This document shows, one piece after another, positions 26,001 to 38,102 of a DNA stretch of 64,000 bases. Under the pieces are notes generated by a model. It was not told where the DNA came from, made no database searches, and saw only the letters and a list, made by a program, of their open reading frames with translations. Numbering within the stretch: position 1 is the stretch's first letter; each line of letters starts with the position of its first letter. Both the position numbers and the translations under genes were made by a program. Location: contig JACDQD010000106.1 in the NCBI GenBank assembly GCA_019843655.1, forward strand, positions 186,001 through 250,000. The letters run 5' to 3'. The DNA is from Lethocerus indicus. Taxonomy: Eukaryota > Arthropoda > Insecta > Hemiptera > Belostomatidae.

Positions 26001-29000
26001 TATCCAAATAAGACGCGACAACGTCAATAACACACGCCAAAGCTCCAATTAAGATTGAAGTACTAGGGCGCGACCGGGTTAGAAACGGAATTGGCGTCGA
26101 GCTTAAATGCAGTTACGAACTTAACTGTTTCTACAGATTCCGCCCTGCGAGGCGGAGCGTAAAATGAATCCGCAGTATTGCTACTCCGCTCGTACGACCA
26201 GCGCTCGGGAACGGTTTCCAAAAGTGACTTGATGGGAATATAAATTTTTCGTGAGCGATAAAGGGAGATGACGTCCTCCCGCCGTCGCCTATTCAATGGA
26301 AGAAATATGGGAGCAGCAATACGAGTCCTCCATAAAACGGGCAAACATGTCTGCCTCTTTCAATAAAGTACGATACGAACTAGGCCAGAAATAAAGGTGC
26401 CAGTTATTCGGGCAATAAGTATTGAACTTCGGGTTTATCTAAATTTACCTATTTCCGAATTATGAAAACGAATTTCTCGAAATGTACGAATCGTATAATA
26501 TGCTTCCCCGAGGGGTGGTCGTACAGAAAAGTGCCACACACTCCGCGAGATTAATGATTCCTCGATCTGTACTTTTTAATTTTAAACGCGTTAAAATAAT
26601 ACCGCGGGAAAACCCTCCGGGCATCACTTATGAGAGGATGAACGCGAAACTTTTCACTCCCCCGCGGAGATTTTAGCAGTGAATAAGTCCCGAGGCATAA
26701 GGGAATCAAATATGCTCCCTCCCAGTTGAAAGTTTGAATTGAAACAGTCGCGAGAAATGCACCAGCCAGCGGGGAGGAGCGGTGGGGGCGGATCCCCTCC
26801 CGGATGAGATCGGAAAGCCCGGGCAGATTGAAATTCCGCCGGGACAGAAAGAACATCCCCTCTTGGGCCTAGCGTCGGCTTCTTCTTTAAGCCCGCCCGA
26901 GGAGAAACGCACACTTAACAAAACCCTTCCTATAACGCAGAACCACGGGTAAGAAAAAAATTAATTTTCTTCCCATTCGAACACAAATGAATCGGCGCGA
27001 CAGTCAAGCCGTGGAATATAGAAACAAATCGACGCATCCACTCTGACGGCTATTCGAAAAAAAAGGCTTAGGGTAGCCCTCATTTAGATCTCGGACACGT
27101 TGTACAAGGGATAGGATTGTGCTCCAAAGTGGGTTAGGAATTTAAATTTAGTTATCATTTATATCCGCACGGTACAACGACTACACACCTGGCTATGCAT
27201 TACCTTTCGCTGGCTCTAGGGCAACGGCCCGATTCTATGACGCGTCCCACTTCTGTGACCAATAGGGTGGCCTCCCTCTTTCCGTTACTACCAATAGGCG
27301 TTACATAACCCCCTGTGTAATGTCCCCTAAATAGGAGTGTCCTAGTTGGAGCCGGGTGGCTAAGTGTGGAGGGCCTTCGATGTAGTCGTCACGAGATTGA
27401 ACGAGCCCCAAAGGGGGAGGCCTAATGAGAATGAGGCCCATCACCGTCGGCCATCACCGCCGGCCTTCTCTCCTAACGGACCTACACCGTACGTGCTCCA
27501 CCGGCGTTGGAAACGACTCACGGCCACATACTATTATGCGCATCAATACCGGCGATATTGCGGTCCCGTCGGAAAACCGCCATTTACCCACACATAATTT
27601 CTGTTAGAATACATAAATTCGTGTGATTCGGCAATGATCAATAAATATGAAATAATCTGCAAGCGAGAAGCGCAATCCGATACAAATTATTCCGTTGTCA
27701 ATGAAAAATACCAATCATCATTTTAGGAGCATAATTTAGGCTCAACTTATTTTCGTGTTAATGTAGAAAAATAACAGTTTTTCATTAAACCGAGGCCGCA
27801 GTTTGTTACCTTATTATACAAGGCAGACGACCATTCACTCTTTATCAGGCAGAAACGAGTACAGTAAAATAGTAAATTCGTGCCTTAAAATCGTTATTAC
27901 GAAGGTGCACGAAAACATTTGAAATGGTCCACTGTTTTTTTTACATTTATGCAGAAAAAAGACGAGAAAGTTGAACTCGGCGATATATATGTGAAGTTTT
28001 GGGAGGATGGTGGGTCGCACCGAGTGAAGTACGTCACGCTCCCAGAGACCAGATGGTAATTCGGCGAAAGCGCGAAAATTTATAGACGGATTTCTGCTCG
28101 GCCGGGTGATTTTTTACTGTCAAAGAAAAAATGAAAAGGGCCCTCAGAGAGGCTTGTGCGGAGGGCGGCGAGTACTCGTAATGTTTTCGAGTTGGGCCAA
28201 AGTTTTAGCCCCGGATGTAAGTCCGCTCTCCGGTTATCCGCCCTCAGACATTTTGCCGAAATTCACTACCCTTTGGTCGTGGAATTTACAATCCCCGTTC
28301 GTCGGGCGAAGTCTCAACGACTGGGATCTTGGAGATTTCTTAAACGGTCGACCTCAGTTTACTGGGAACCCTGGTCTCGTGAGTTCTAGATATCTATGGC
28401 CACGATAGAAACTTCCAGGAATACTGTCAATATATAGGACGAATAAATATATTTCTTTTAAAATATTTCCTATGTTTCAGACTAGTTTCGGGTAATCACA
28501 ATTGTCAGTAGCAATCCGTTAGTACGGTCATAAGGTACTTACGCAAGTTGGCTGCCGCTGAAGTATCCTATCAGCATTGTGACCGCGATATTACGTAAGC
28601 ATGTAGAAAATTATGTACGTGTGGATATTGCCTTCCTGTTGAATAAGAATAGAGTGACAACAAAGACAAATTGTTCTACTGGCGGTCGACATGAGCAGAT
28701 CTGTTATTAATTTACTAACGCAATGCTACTGAAGGTGACGATAAGCCGTAAACGGGGTAATTAAGACCAAATTAGCGAGCAGCGATAAAGTCGGCAATGT
28801 GTGCGTTAATTATCGTGAAGATTTTAAAACTTATTAAAAAAAATATACATCTTAAGAATCCCCAAGAAAAAATAACATGTAATATGTAATGTACCCACCA
28901 TAATGAAACCCTAATGAATCTAACCGCGGGATTAATCGTTCAGAATTATTCCAAACTTGTAATAAAGATTTAATGGGAAGAGTGCCAAGAAAACTGGGAC

Positions 29001-30634
29001 GCTGCTGCTTCCGTTGAGTCACAGTTCATTTTAAAAATACTTAAGCCCGGCAGCATTAAAACCCACGGAATTATCGAGACATTTATTGGGCTACAAATTA
29101 AACTCTGGATTTTTATCCGTCGTAAAAATACGAATTTACGGCTCGCAACGGCAGCCTATTTCTCAAATATAGAATTGTCGGAGGCCTAAGGTTTTATCCT
29201 CGCCCACCAATATATAATTCCAATGGCATATTTCATTTTCCTCTACGATTATTCTTAAATATCATGAACGGTCCCATGATAATATCTAAAGAGAGACAAA
29301 TATCATTAGATTTCCTACCTACTTGACAGAATTTTAAATCATGATGGGCATTTCTGATAATTCAAAGGATATAAGAAATTCCTATATACACTCATTTCGT
29401 TACTAACGTATTTTGTTAAGTAGAAATTAGTAACAATTGCTAGTGTATATATATCTATTGTTATACAAACAAGATATATTGACGTAAGTATGCAAACGAA
29501 AGATAATATTGTAACAACTCCATTATTTCCATTTGTTACAAATTGAACATTAACATATATCACGAATTTAATAATTACGCTTATTTAATATTTATTTTTT
29601 TACCCTTCTATAACATAATGAAAAAGACTTTACTCAATCAACTGGCGTGACGCCCAGAATACAGCATATAATCGCTGTAATAATGGATTAAAAATGGGGT
29701 TTTCCGAGTCGATTAGTGCCAGAAATAATAATGCGGGACTTGGAGTATAGAAAAGCGATATACGGTAGGGGGTGGCGTTGGTTCCACTAAAGCGATTCGC
29801 ATTATTCTCGTCGCGTCGAATTTTTTAAACCGACTCGCCGTCAAACACTAATGAGACGAAGGTCGAGGGGGCGGCCGGCCGGGTATGGGGCGAAAGCTCT
29901 AATAAATCCAAAAAGAAGAAGAGGGGAGGAGGGTTTTGGAGGGGTAATGAGGGCGCGGGAGGGGTAAATCGAAAGGCGGGAGGCGGCGTAACGCCAGCCC
30001 CTCAATTCCCTCTCCGGGACCCACTCGAGAGCGTTGGGGGCGGCCGACTCGTGAAAAGGCCGTCATTTGGAAAATACTGCGGCCTTTTATGAAAGAGACC
30101 GCCGCTTATACGCGAGGGAGGGTGGGAGGGAGGGAGGGAGTGAGGGAGCCGGTGCCCTCACCCTTTTTAAGAGAGGGCATTATGCGAGATAGGAGTCAAC
30201 TCCGCACCAGATTTAGATGAGCCCGCTCCGCCGAGACAAAAGCTCGTGCAGTTTTCTTTAACAGTGGGTTCAGGGTGAGGGCTGGGGGTTGACCCGAAAC
30301 GTGTAACGGAGCTACCCCTTCGAGATACTTCGTACAATAAATATTCCGTCTCCATTCCCAGTCTCTAGTATTCGATTAACCGCCCGACTCACCCCTGCTG
30401 ACGATTTTTTTATCCTGTGTCTGATAATTCACAAAAACCCGGTAGGCACCGTAAAGGCACTATGCACACTGTTGGTGTAGACTCTAAGGAGTAGACACAA
30501 AAGTAAATTTCAAAGTGCATTAAAAAACGAATTAACTTAAGTTCATTTTTCGCCTATCATGTTCAACTCTGATAAGTTATCACAAGGGTGAAAACGTAAT
30601 GTTATTTAATGATAGGCATAACTTTGGTGTAGCC
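20001..30634. other. Non-coding region with scattered GC-rich islands
   Basis: No supportable gene. GC-rich stretches occur at about 24480-24740 (G8-C-G6 at 24707-24721), 26740-26925, 27360-27580 and 29800-30200. A short perfect hairpin (GCCCC at 22609-22613, GGGGC at 22617-22621) is present. Between islands the DNA is AT-rich. No repeat shared with the LINE or palindromic family was seen here. Confidence 0.5.
30116..30146 (+). other. G-quadruplex-type tract
   Basis: Seven GGG runs (30116-30118, 30120-30122, 30124-30126, 30128-30130, 30132-30134, 30136-30138, 30144-30146), mostly with single-base loops. This is the strongest G4 candidate in the window. It lies in a GC-rich island of about 400 bp. 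Confidence 0.8.
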
Positions 30635-30645
30635 AAATATAAAAT
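30635..30645. repeat. 11-bp target-site duplication, 3' side of LINE copy 2
   Basis: AAATATAAAAT, identical to 30994-31004. Its position just outside the A-rich tail, with the partner exactly at the 5' truncation point, supports target-primed insertion. The motif is AT-rich, which lowers its significance a little. Confidence 0.75.
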
Positions 30646-30993
30646 TTTTTCTTATCCTTTTAAGCTTTTTTTATTTTGCACAAGCAACTTTTACAGTTAT
30701 AGGTGCAATTGATACATGTATATTTTTCACGTATTTGTCTCGATAAAGAAACTACCGATTGATAGCGCTTTTGACATGATTTAACTATTGCCCGAGGTGA
30801 TCTCTGGGCCAGTGGCGTTTAAGGCGATGTGGTGGGGATAGTGGGTGGGTAAAGAGGAAAGGGACTGAACGAGTGGATTAGGATGAGGAGAAAGGCGGGA
30901 GTGGAACATCCGGAACCGAAATTTTGCGACTTCGTCGACTGTCGGTATATTGAGGAGGATTGTCGGTGGATTGTGTAGTTAGAAACATACCAG
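30646..30993 (-). mobile_element. 5'-truncated Jockey-clade LINE, copy 2, with TSD
   Basis: This matches the 3' 330 bp of copy 1 (5650-6302) in the same orientation, including the 3' UTR stretch read on the plus strand as GTTATAGGTGCAATTGATAC and the A-rich tail seen as T7 at 30666-30672. The remaining coding sequence corresponds to the C-terminal tail after the YVSN motif. Its frame is broken compared with copy 1. The 5' break is at 30993, immediately next to AAATATAAAAT (30994-31004). The same 11 bases lie at 30635-30645 beyond the tail, giving a target-site duplication that defines both ends. It is much shorter than copy 1 and has no coding capacity. Confidence 0.88.
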
Positions 30994-31004
30994 AAATATA
31001 AAAT
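30994..31004. repeat. 11-bp target-site duplication, 5' side of LINE copy 2
   Basis: AAATATAAAAT, directly abutting the 5' break of LINE copy 2 and identical to 30635-30645. Confidence 0.75.
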
Positions 31005-34000
31005 GTACAGAGAAATAATGTCCTCATCAGAGTCCCGGCTACGGTACACATATTCAGTAATACTTCGTGCTCCACAACCTTTCGAAAAACGATTTTGGAT
31101 ATTTCTCCGCCTTCATTATATATTATATTTTATATCCATTCTGTTCCCACAATGTTTCGATGTTTGTTTTTTCGGGCTCGCTGATGAAGTGACAGTCCCG
31201 CGGTGGGCCAAATCCAATCGGCGTTATAATAAACCGGGGAGCTAAGGAGGAATAATTTGACTTCGAACAAAGAGCAGAGAAGTTGAAGAGAACTTCATTA
31301 TTCCTGGTGAAAACTTCAAGGCGCCATTACGTTGGGGTTCCCGGCGGGCTCTATTGTCGAAGTTTCGGCCCGGGTCGGTCGGTCGGGTAACGCCTAATGA
31401 TTTGATAATAATAAATCCGACATGATTTATGCAGCTGTCATTATCACTTGGGTACAACTTTTTGCCTGGTCGAGAGACCCAACCGACCTAGAGCCAGAAA
31501 CCCTAATTTATATTGGACTTAATCCCTACGCCACACCACTTAACCTCATAGCGCCCTCCTATAATATTTATCATACACTATTTGGTTGAGAGTAAGTCGA
31601 TATTCTAAATACCACGATAAATACTTGATTGTTGCTGATAATATCACAACTCTGTTAGGAGTGATGCGTTTCCCCAGAGTTTATTACACCATTTAAAAAT
31701 GTCCAAGAAGTAATTAGATCCCAATTTAGACGAAACGATCGTGAAAATTGGTTCTGCAGGAATGTGTTCACTCGCTTACAAAGACATCAAAAACATGTCT
31801 AATTAGGAGGAGAGATATTAAATACAAGAAGCTCGACGAGGATCGATCACAAAGAAGGAACGCTGTAAATTATGATGCGACGTCGTATTACCTACCCGCG
31901 GGGTAGAACTAATATAAAAAAAGACATGCCGTCCCTTATTTATGGCCCCGACTGGCGAAGTTTATTTGGAGCCGAGTAGAGCTTTACTTCGCACACGCAT
32001 CTGATCAAAAAAGATGTCGGTATGGCCGATGTTATCTCCCTCGGACGGTGAAATAGTTTTATGTTCGCTATATCTTTTACTATCGGGACGGAAATAACAA
32101 CGTAAATGCCCGAATAGAGTGTACCCACCATTATTTCTGTACAAGTTACGAACACGGTAATAACTTTATTTTACGAGATGGGAAGGGACGGAGAAATGGA
32201 TTGAAAATGTATTCCCGTCAAATATTTCCTTTACTGGGAGCATTAAGGAATATTTCCAATCAGATTATTCAACGCATTTCAAAATCGATCCGGGGTAGGC
32301 TGACTTTAAAATCTAAGCTATCAGAAATAATAATCAAGTGGCTAACAGTCGAATACTAAATTATCTATTCTTTATGCTGACAAACAATAATTTAATAAAT
32401 TAAAACTTCTACAGCTTGACGAATGCACAGGAGTGTAGGTAGACCGGTTGGCAACGTACGATGAAACTGATGAAACACTCCCGCATGAACGAAATTCAGG
32501 TCGTGTACATTGGACGAAATTGAAGGAAGCCAATCCCAGGGGACAGAGTGTCCCGGATATTGTCCCGCCCTTGTTACTCGGTGGGGCAGTTTAAAATCGA
32601 ACTCCGAATCGCTTCCGCTTCCCCCAAGACTCCCCCACTCAACCGTTAGCAGGAGGATCCCTCCCTACTTTTTACTGCGACAAACGATTATTTTCCAATT
32701 ATCGTTCTGCAGATCAATTAAACCATAATTCGTCCTCTAAGGTTAAATACATAAGGCGTGTTCATGACGTTGACTGTATTTATGTACGAACGTCTACCGA
32801 AAGAGTATGCTTCCCTGAGAAGATCATCTACGTTCGTTATTGCCCGATAGAAGGTTGAACAGATTCGGGACAAACTGATTCACTTTAACAGAAGTTAAAA
32901 TGAACCCGTATGCTTCTAGATGCAGCTTCTGTTGGCAGCAAAAACCTCATTCATTCCGGACTGCATTCAAAACTGCAGCATTCATAAAATTTATGCGCTC
33001 AAAGCTTACAATCGCTCTGGTTAATACCCGAAATAACGTCCGCGAAAGTGGGACCACGCAATAGGTAGCCTGTATTTAATTAAATATTTAATATTGAATT
33101 AGAACCGCTTTGTAGTTTACACTATTTTAATATACAATGCTCCGTTGTTCTGTACAGTCGGCAATCTGCCAAGATGAGAACGTTTCAGTGCCTCTACGTC
33201 GAGGTAATTTTTTAACAGGGCGGGTCCGTAAGCGATGGATGTGTGTTCGATCTACACAGAAACTAATTTAAAATGAGTCGATGTAGCACAAAGTACTTAT
33301 TAAACGCAACAAACAGAACACATTTATTAGGGACCTCACTATTGTGGGGTGGTGAAAGGAAAATTCGATGTCTCATATACGCGATAATGTCCTCACGACG
33401 TTTTCTGACACGTATAGAAAAAATGGTAAACATTATTTGAAGGTAATATTTCAACTTTATAATGGAATATCGATTCCTGAAACATTTCCCAAATTAAACG
33501 GGATCCGGAATTAATGGCCATTTTATGAGGCGACCATTCATCAAGGATATATGACGTATCGATACAACATCTACCGAAGGGAATACAAAACGCGTCAAGA
33601 ATGGCCGGGAGGCATATTTTGCTGTTTACGAAACCGGGCGTGTGTATAGGTTAAGGGGGGAGAGAGGGAGTGGAACGGACGCTACCGGTTGACACAGCCC
33701 GGGGCACAAAAACACCGGTCGTTTGTCAATGTCTGCGAACAGCGCGAGAGAAAAAACCTATAGAATAGCTTAATAGCTTTCCGGGCCCCTGCCTAGGGAA
33801 TCGATAGACCTCCCATACCCCGAGGTCGCTTTTATTACCGGGATGATACGCGAGCTCTCCCGGTCTCACGTCACCGCGTCTAGATCCGCGATAAATTAAA
33901 CCAAATCTAATTTTGGACTCTCCGCCCGAGCTTCTCGCGTCCTTAGCGCCGCCGAGATAATCGAATTCACCGTTAACCGTTTCACCCTACAGGAGGGCGC

Positions 34001-34116
34001 AAATCCCGGGTTCCCGGGGGGAGGGCTTCGTCGAAATGGGGTCACGATTCCATTTGAAGTAGTGAAGAAAATGGTTGAACAATCCGAAAAATGTTTCTAT
34101 TATTAATTTGAGGAAT

Positions 34117-34338
34117 TTATTTTGTATATAAGGATGCTGATTCTTTTAGAATTGATGTTACATCGCCTAATTTATTGATGTGTATAGACCCAAAAGTTAA
34201 AATTTTAAAATCAACATGTCCAGTGCCACGAATTGATTCCGAAACTGCCGGATAAACTTTAATCGGGTTTAGATGGCTAATACATTCTAATCCAGTTTTG
34301 GTTTGGCGATTGCCATTAAGTCCCATTGTGTCAGTCAC
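34117..34338 (-). other. Unidentified open frame, possible coding remnant
   Basis: A 73-codon frame on the minus strand, starting at GTG. The first in-frame ATG sits in a good insect initiation context (CACAATGG) and gives about 69 residues. The product has no repeats, no low complexity and no membrane segment, and contains the segment GLECISHLNPIKVYPAVSES. I do not recognise it. It sits next to a structured palindromic stretch (34462-34510), so it might belong to an unrecognised mobile element or be chance. Frames of this length are expected at random. Confidence 0.15.
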
Positions 34339-34461
34339 ACCACTCTAACCTTATCTCAAGCAAGGTAAGCTGACTCTGACCCCTAAGTGGGCTGTAGTAA
34401 TCTTCCGAAAAGGATTATATCCTGGCTCTTGTTTAATTAAGGAGACCCCTTCGAGCAGCTG

Positions 34462-34510
34462 GCCAATATTTGCCAGCCAGTCTTCAACTGTTGCCGTACG
34501 GCAATATTGG
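34462..34510. repeat. Nested palindromes
   Basis: A perfect 14-bp palindrome, TTGCCGTACGGCAA, lies at 34491-34504. Its right half also forms a wider imperfect inverted repeat: CCAATATTTGCC (34462-34473) against GGCAATATTGG (34500-34510). Such nested symmetry is seen at ends of some DNA transposons and at dimeric regulator sites, but no second copy is visible. Confidence 0.6.
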
Positions 34511-35920
34511 GTAAAGCCTATACGGCAAATAAAACGATTTTTGTATAAAAATTAATCACATTAAAAAACTCCATATTTGTTTTCTTTCATATAGCGTAAA
34601 ATGTAGGAGTTTTGGCAAGAGGTGAAAGTTGAACATTACTCCAGAAGAAGGGTAGTGAAAATCTCGTTTTTAAGATACATTACCAATTATCTCTGTAGTA
34701 AAAGCTGTTTTATTATACTTTCTAAGAAGTGGACCACTAAAACTTAGGAAACTTTCCTGAAAGTGTGCACCCTACTATCAACCTTCCTTTTTTATACTTA
34801 TGAACAAATAAAACTATAGCGGGACTATTAAAAAAGGATACAAACGTACATGGCATAGCTCGTTGGAATTAGCATTATTATATTTTTATAACGATATAAA
34901 TTTAAATAATCATGCGTTATGTTTTATGATTACGGTACACGGATAGTGTTTCTTCAACGGTAGCAATAATTTTGTTCAATAATAGGCAATTTTTCTACAC
35001 TCCTAGAATTTCATTATTTTATTCAATGATGGGAAATATTAAACGATGACGGTGTATTTTCAAGCCCCAACCAGTATATCGATCTAACAAGTTCCTACTA
35101 TTGATGTAATGACAGGAGGAAAATAGGAAACTGAATTCGTGAGAGGGATCGTTACATGAAGTTGAGACAGATCTGGATAACGCCCGAAGGGAGTATATAC
35201 AGTCTAGGGGTTGGTTCTGTGGTCCTTTGCGGAAAGAAGAGGTATATATCATCAAGCGGACGTCCTAAAGGAGAGGTAAGGATGCCGGCTAACAAGGAGC
35301 CTGAAATAATTGAGCCCACTCCGAAGCCGAGCTACCTACAACACCGCTCCCACTTCTGGGCTTCCTTCATCTCTCGACATTCTCTTCCACGGCCCACGGG
35401 CGGGATACTTGACACGCCCTTCCACTATAATAAGGGGGGCGTACTCGTCACGCCGTGAAAAGGATTCCCCCAAAATCTGTCTTAATACTGCACGTTTATT
35501 AGGAATATATATAGGTATCGTTGCTTACATACCATAATTAGTAAGGAAATTACTAGGACTACTCGCGCTTGCAATTAAAAACGAAAACAGTTCACAAACC
35601 GGGATCGAACAGACTGTGGTCGGCTTCCATTTTATTTGTTATCCTTACTCAATCTTTAATATAACGTTATTGTTTCTCATAACGGAGGCGTCACAATAAT
35701 TGGCGATAATAAATTTGAACGTAATTAATTCCGCCGGAGGCTGTGGGCCCCTTTGATCTCGCATTTGCGGTCGGGAGGAGAGCCCGGGCGTTTCCACGGC
35801 TAATAATCACCGGGACGACTGTCAGTGTTGACTCTCTAACGTTTGCCCAAACTTCCAACAAATAACTCACCCTTCCCGGCCCTAATGAAATTCATGCCGG
35901 GACGGACAGGTTGTTGACTA

Positions 35921-35939
35921 GAGAGAGAGAGAGAGAGAG
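35921..35939. repeat. (GA)n tract
   Basis: About nine GA units followed by GGGGAAGAGAGAGA to about 35951. GAGAG is the binding core of insect GAGA-type factors. Binding is an inference. Confidence 0.85.
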
Positions 35940-38089
35940 GGGAAGAGAGAGACCTTGTAACGTCTATAAAGGTTGGTAGAGGGTTGCGCGCTGGGCATTT
36001 GCGGAATTGGACGCGATGAAGCAGCCCGAATTGTTACATTAATGATCAAAGAACGTCGAATGCGGGGACACAGTTTTTATTTTTTTAGTGGGAGTCGAAA
36101 AAAAGACGAACAATGATCGGTCCTATAAAGGACGCGGTCGATAATCAGTATAAATCTGAATCTCAGACATTCAGCGCCGTTTTTATTATAGTACTTCTTC
36201 GATATACAAATTTGTAATTGAAGGAAAATTCGGTCCATCACTGGAGAATTGTACCCTGTAAACTGCGATTTAATCTTATTTCATGTACTGCATTCTCCGA
36301 ACATGGTAGTCGCGTTTAAGGAAAATTCAGTTCAATATTTACAGTACAGTTTCAGATGAAAATCCTGTGGCCGAACTGGAACGACCGGACTTTCACACGA
36401 AAGGACAGAGGAGGGAAATTTAGAAAAATGTATAAGATAAAGAAATAATACGGGAGAGGAAATCGGGAGCCCTCTGGAAAACAATAACCGTGGAACCTGT
36501 TCTGGATATCGTCGGGGCCGGACAAAAGAAGCAGGCATGCGGAAATTGGGGCCCGGAATTGTCTAAGTGAGAGGGTGAGGAGACCCAAAGTGACCGAGGA
36601 AAGAAGGAAATCGGTTAGCAGATCGACTGTCGCACAAAGCGCGACTACCTGGTTTACCATTAAAGGGACTTAAACCGGAAGAAAATAATAAAAAAAAAAC
36701 ATTTATCGGAAGGGAGAACCAGATCATCTTCCCGCGGTTTTGATTTTTACGAGCAATTTAATAGATTGCGATTTGAGCTATACTTAGCATTCTTAGGCCT
36801 TTCTAACGGTCCGTTATATGAACTCAACATGGTGCAAGTATTATCTTAATAGAAAAAACTATTATAATTAAAAAAACATGCCTATAATATATTCAAAAGT
36901 TTTCACAAGGGATTGTTTTCTCTTTTGACTAGAAGCAGATATCGGAGGCATGGTCATAGGTATTTAATTGGAAGTAATTGAAAACTACGTTATTTCAGTA
37001 TAGTTAATGTTGCAAAAAATAAAGTCATACGATGTATACTGAAATTCCGAATATAAAAATGAATAAGTGCTTCTTACATACCCAGTGCGTTCCGTACGGG
37101 AAGGGTCGCTTGCTGCCCTTAGAAAAGAGGCTTCTCTCTTGTATCGTTAATTTGGTTTTTGGTAGGCCATACGGTTGAGGCAAAAACAAGAGTATGATAC
37201 AGGGACAAGCGGTAGGCGGGGCTTGTTTCTGACTGATGAAAAATGTCGGTTTGCGGGGCGGCCCCGGGGACCCGGCACGGGCGTCACCGCCCCAACCTCC
37301 TCAACACAACTAACCGCCCATCATTCTCATATGGGACACTCACCTGCAACAAAAAAAACAACAGAAAAAAAGTTAGAAACAACATTTCCAGAAAATTCAT
37401 ACATCGGGCTGACAGCGTTAGCTTATTTTGTAGAAAGGCTCACGAACCCACATATATAACTGTAAATGTGTTTCAATAATGTAAATTAGGAATAATGTAA
37501 TAACAAACTTCTTACTCCCATTCAACACAGTAGAAAAAGTAACTAACACGTATTGTTGATATTAAACAACATAAATATAATAACGTATATGCTTCAGGAT
37601 CTTCATTAGCTAATTTGTCCTAAACGAGACAGGTTTCGATTTCCAGTTATCGTAAGCAACATTTGAAGACCGGTTGTAACTAACTAAACAGGTAAAAAAA
37701 ATTTATATTTATGTATATATAATGTAATATACCAGAGTATATTTATATTTATTTAAAACGGCTGTACTCGTGTTCGTGGTTCGCTGGCAATGAAGTTTGG
37801 ACTGGTGTTCTATTTTGCTCTTTCAATGCTCTTTCCAGTCTATTTTTCGAATTATGAAAAATATAAAAGTGTAGCGTTAGTGTGAATTGTTTATGTTGAT
37901 ATAGTATGTTCAGGTATGAGGTCAAATTATTTCTGGATAATTACGTCCAAGCTAAAAGCATTGCATTAATATTTCAAGACTCTTATAAGCTGAATAAGGG
38001 GTCGTATAACTTCCTTATTTATTTCCTTCCCAATTCTGCCACAATTCCGCAACGGCGAGCACTTTTTTGGCGGAATCTCGTCCTGCGAA

Positions 38090-38102
38090 CGAAACCAAAT
38101 GA
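38090..38102. repeat. 13-bp target-site duplication, left of member C
   Basis: CGAAACCAAATGA, identical to 39338-39350. It is of mixed composition and directly abuts the element end, so chance is unlikely. Confidence 0.85.

Larger units (their letters stand above)
31005..38089. other. Non-coding region
   Basis: Apart from the sites listed separately (34117-34338, 34462-34510, 35921-35939), nothing recognisable. GC-rich stretches occur at 31320-31390 (with repeated GGTC units at about 31374-31386), 33640-34030 and 37230-37330. Open frames up to about 102 codons carry no known domain and overlap on both strands. Confidence 0.5.

Noticed and set aside
35590..35640. tRNA-like B-box (GTTCGATCCCGG on the minus strand)
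   Set aside because: No cloverleaf, acceptor pairing or A-box could be assembled around it.
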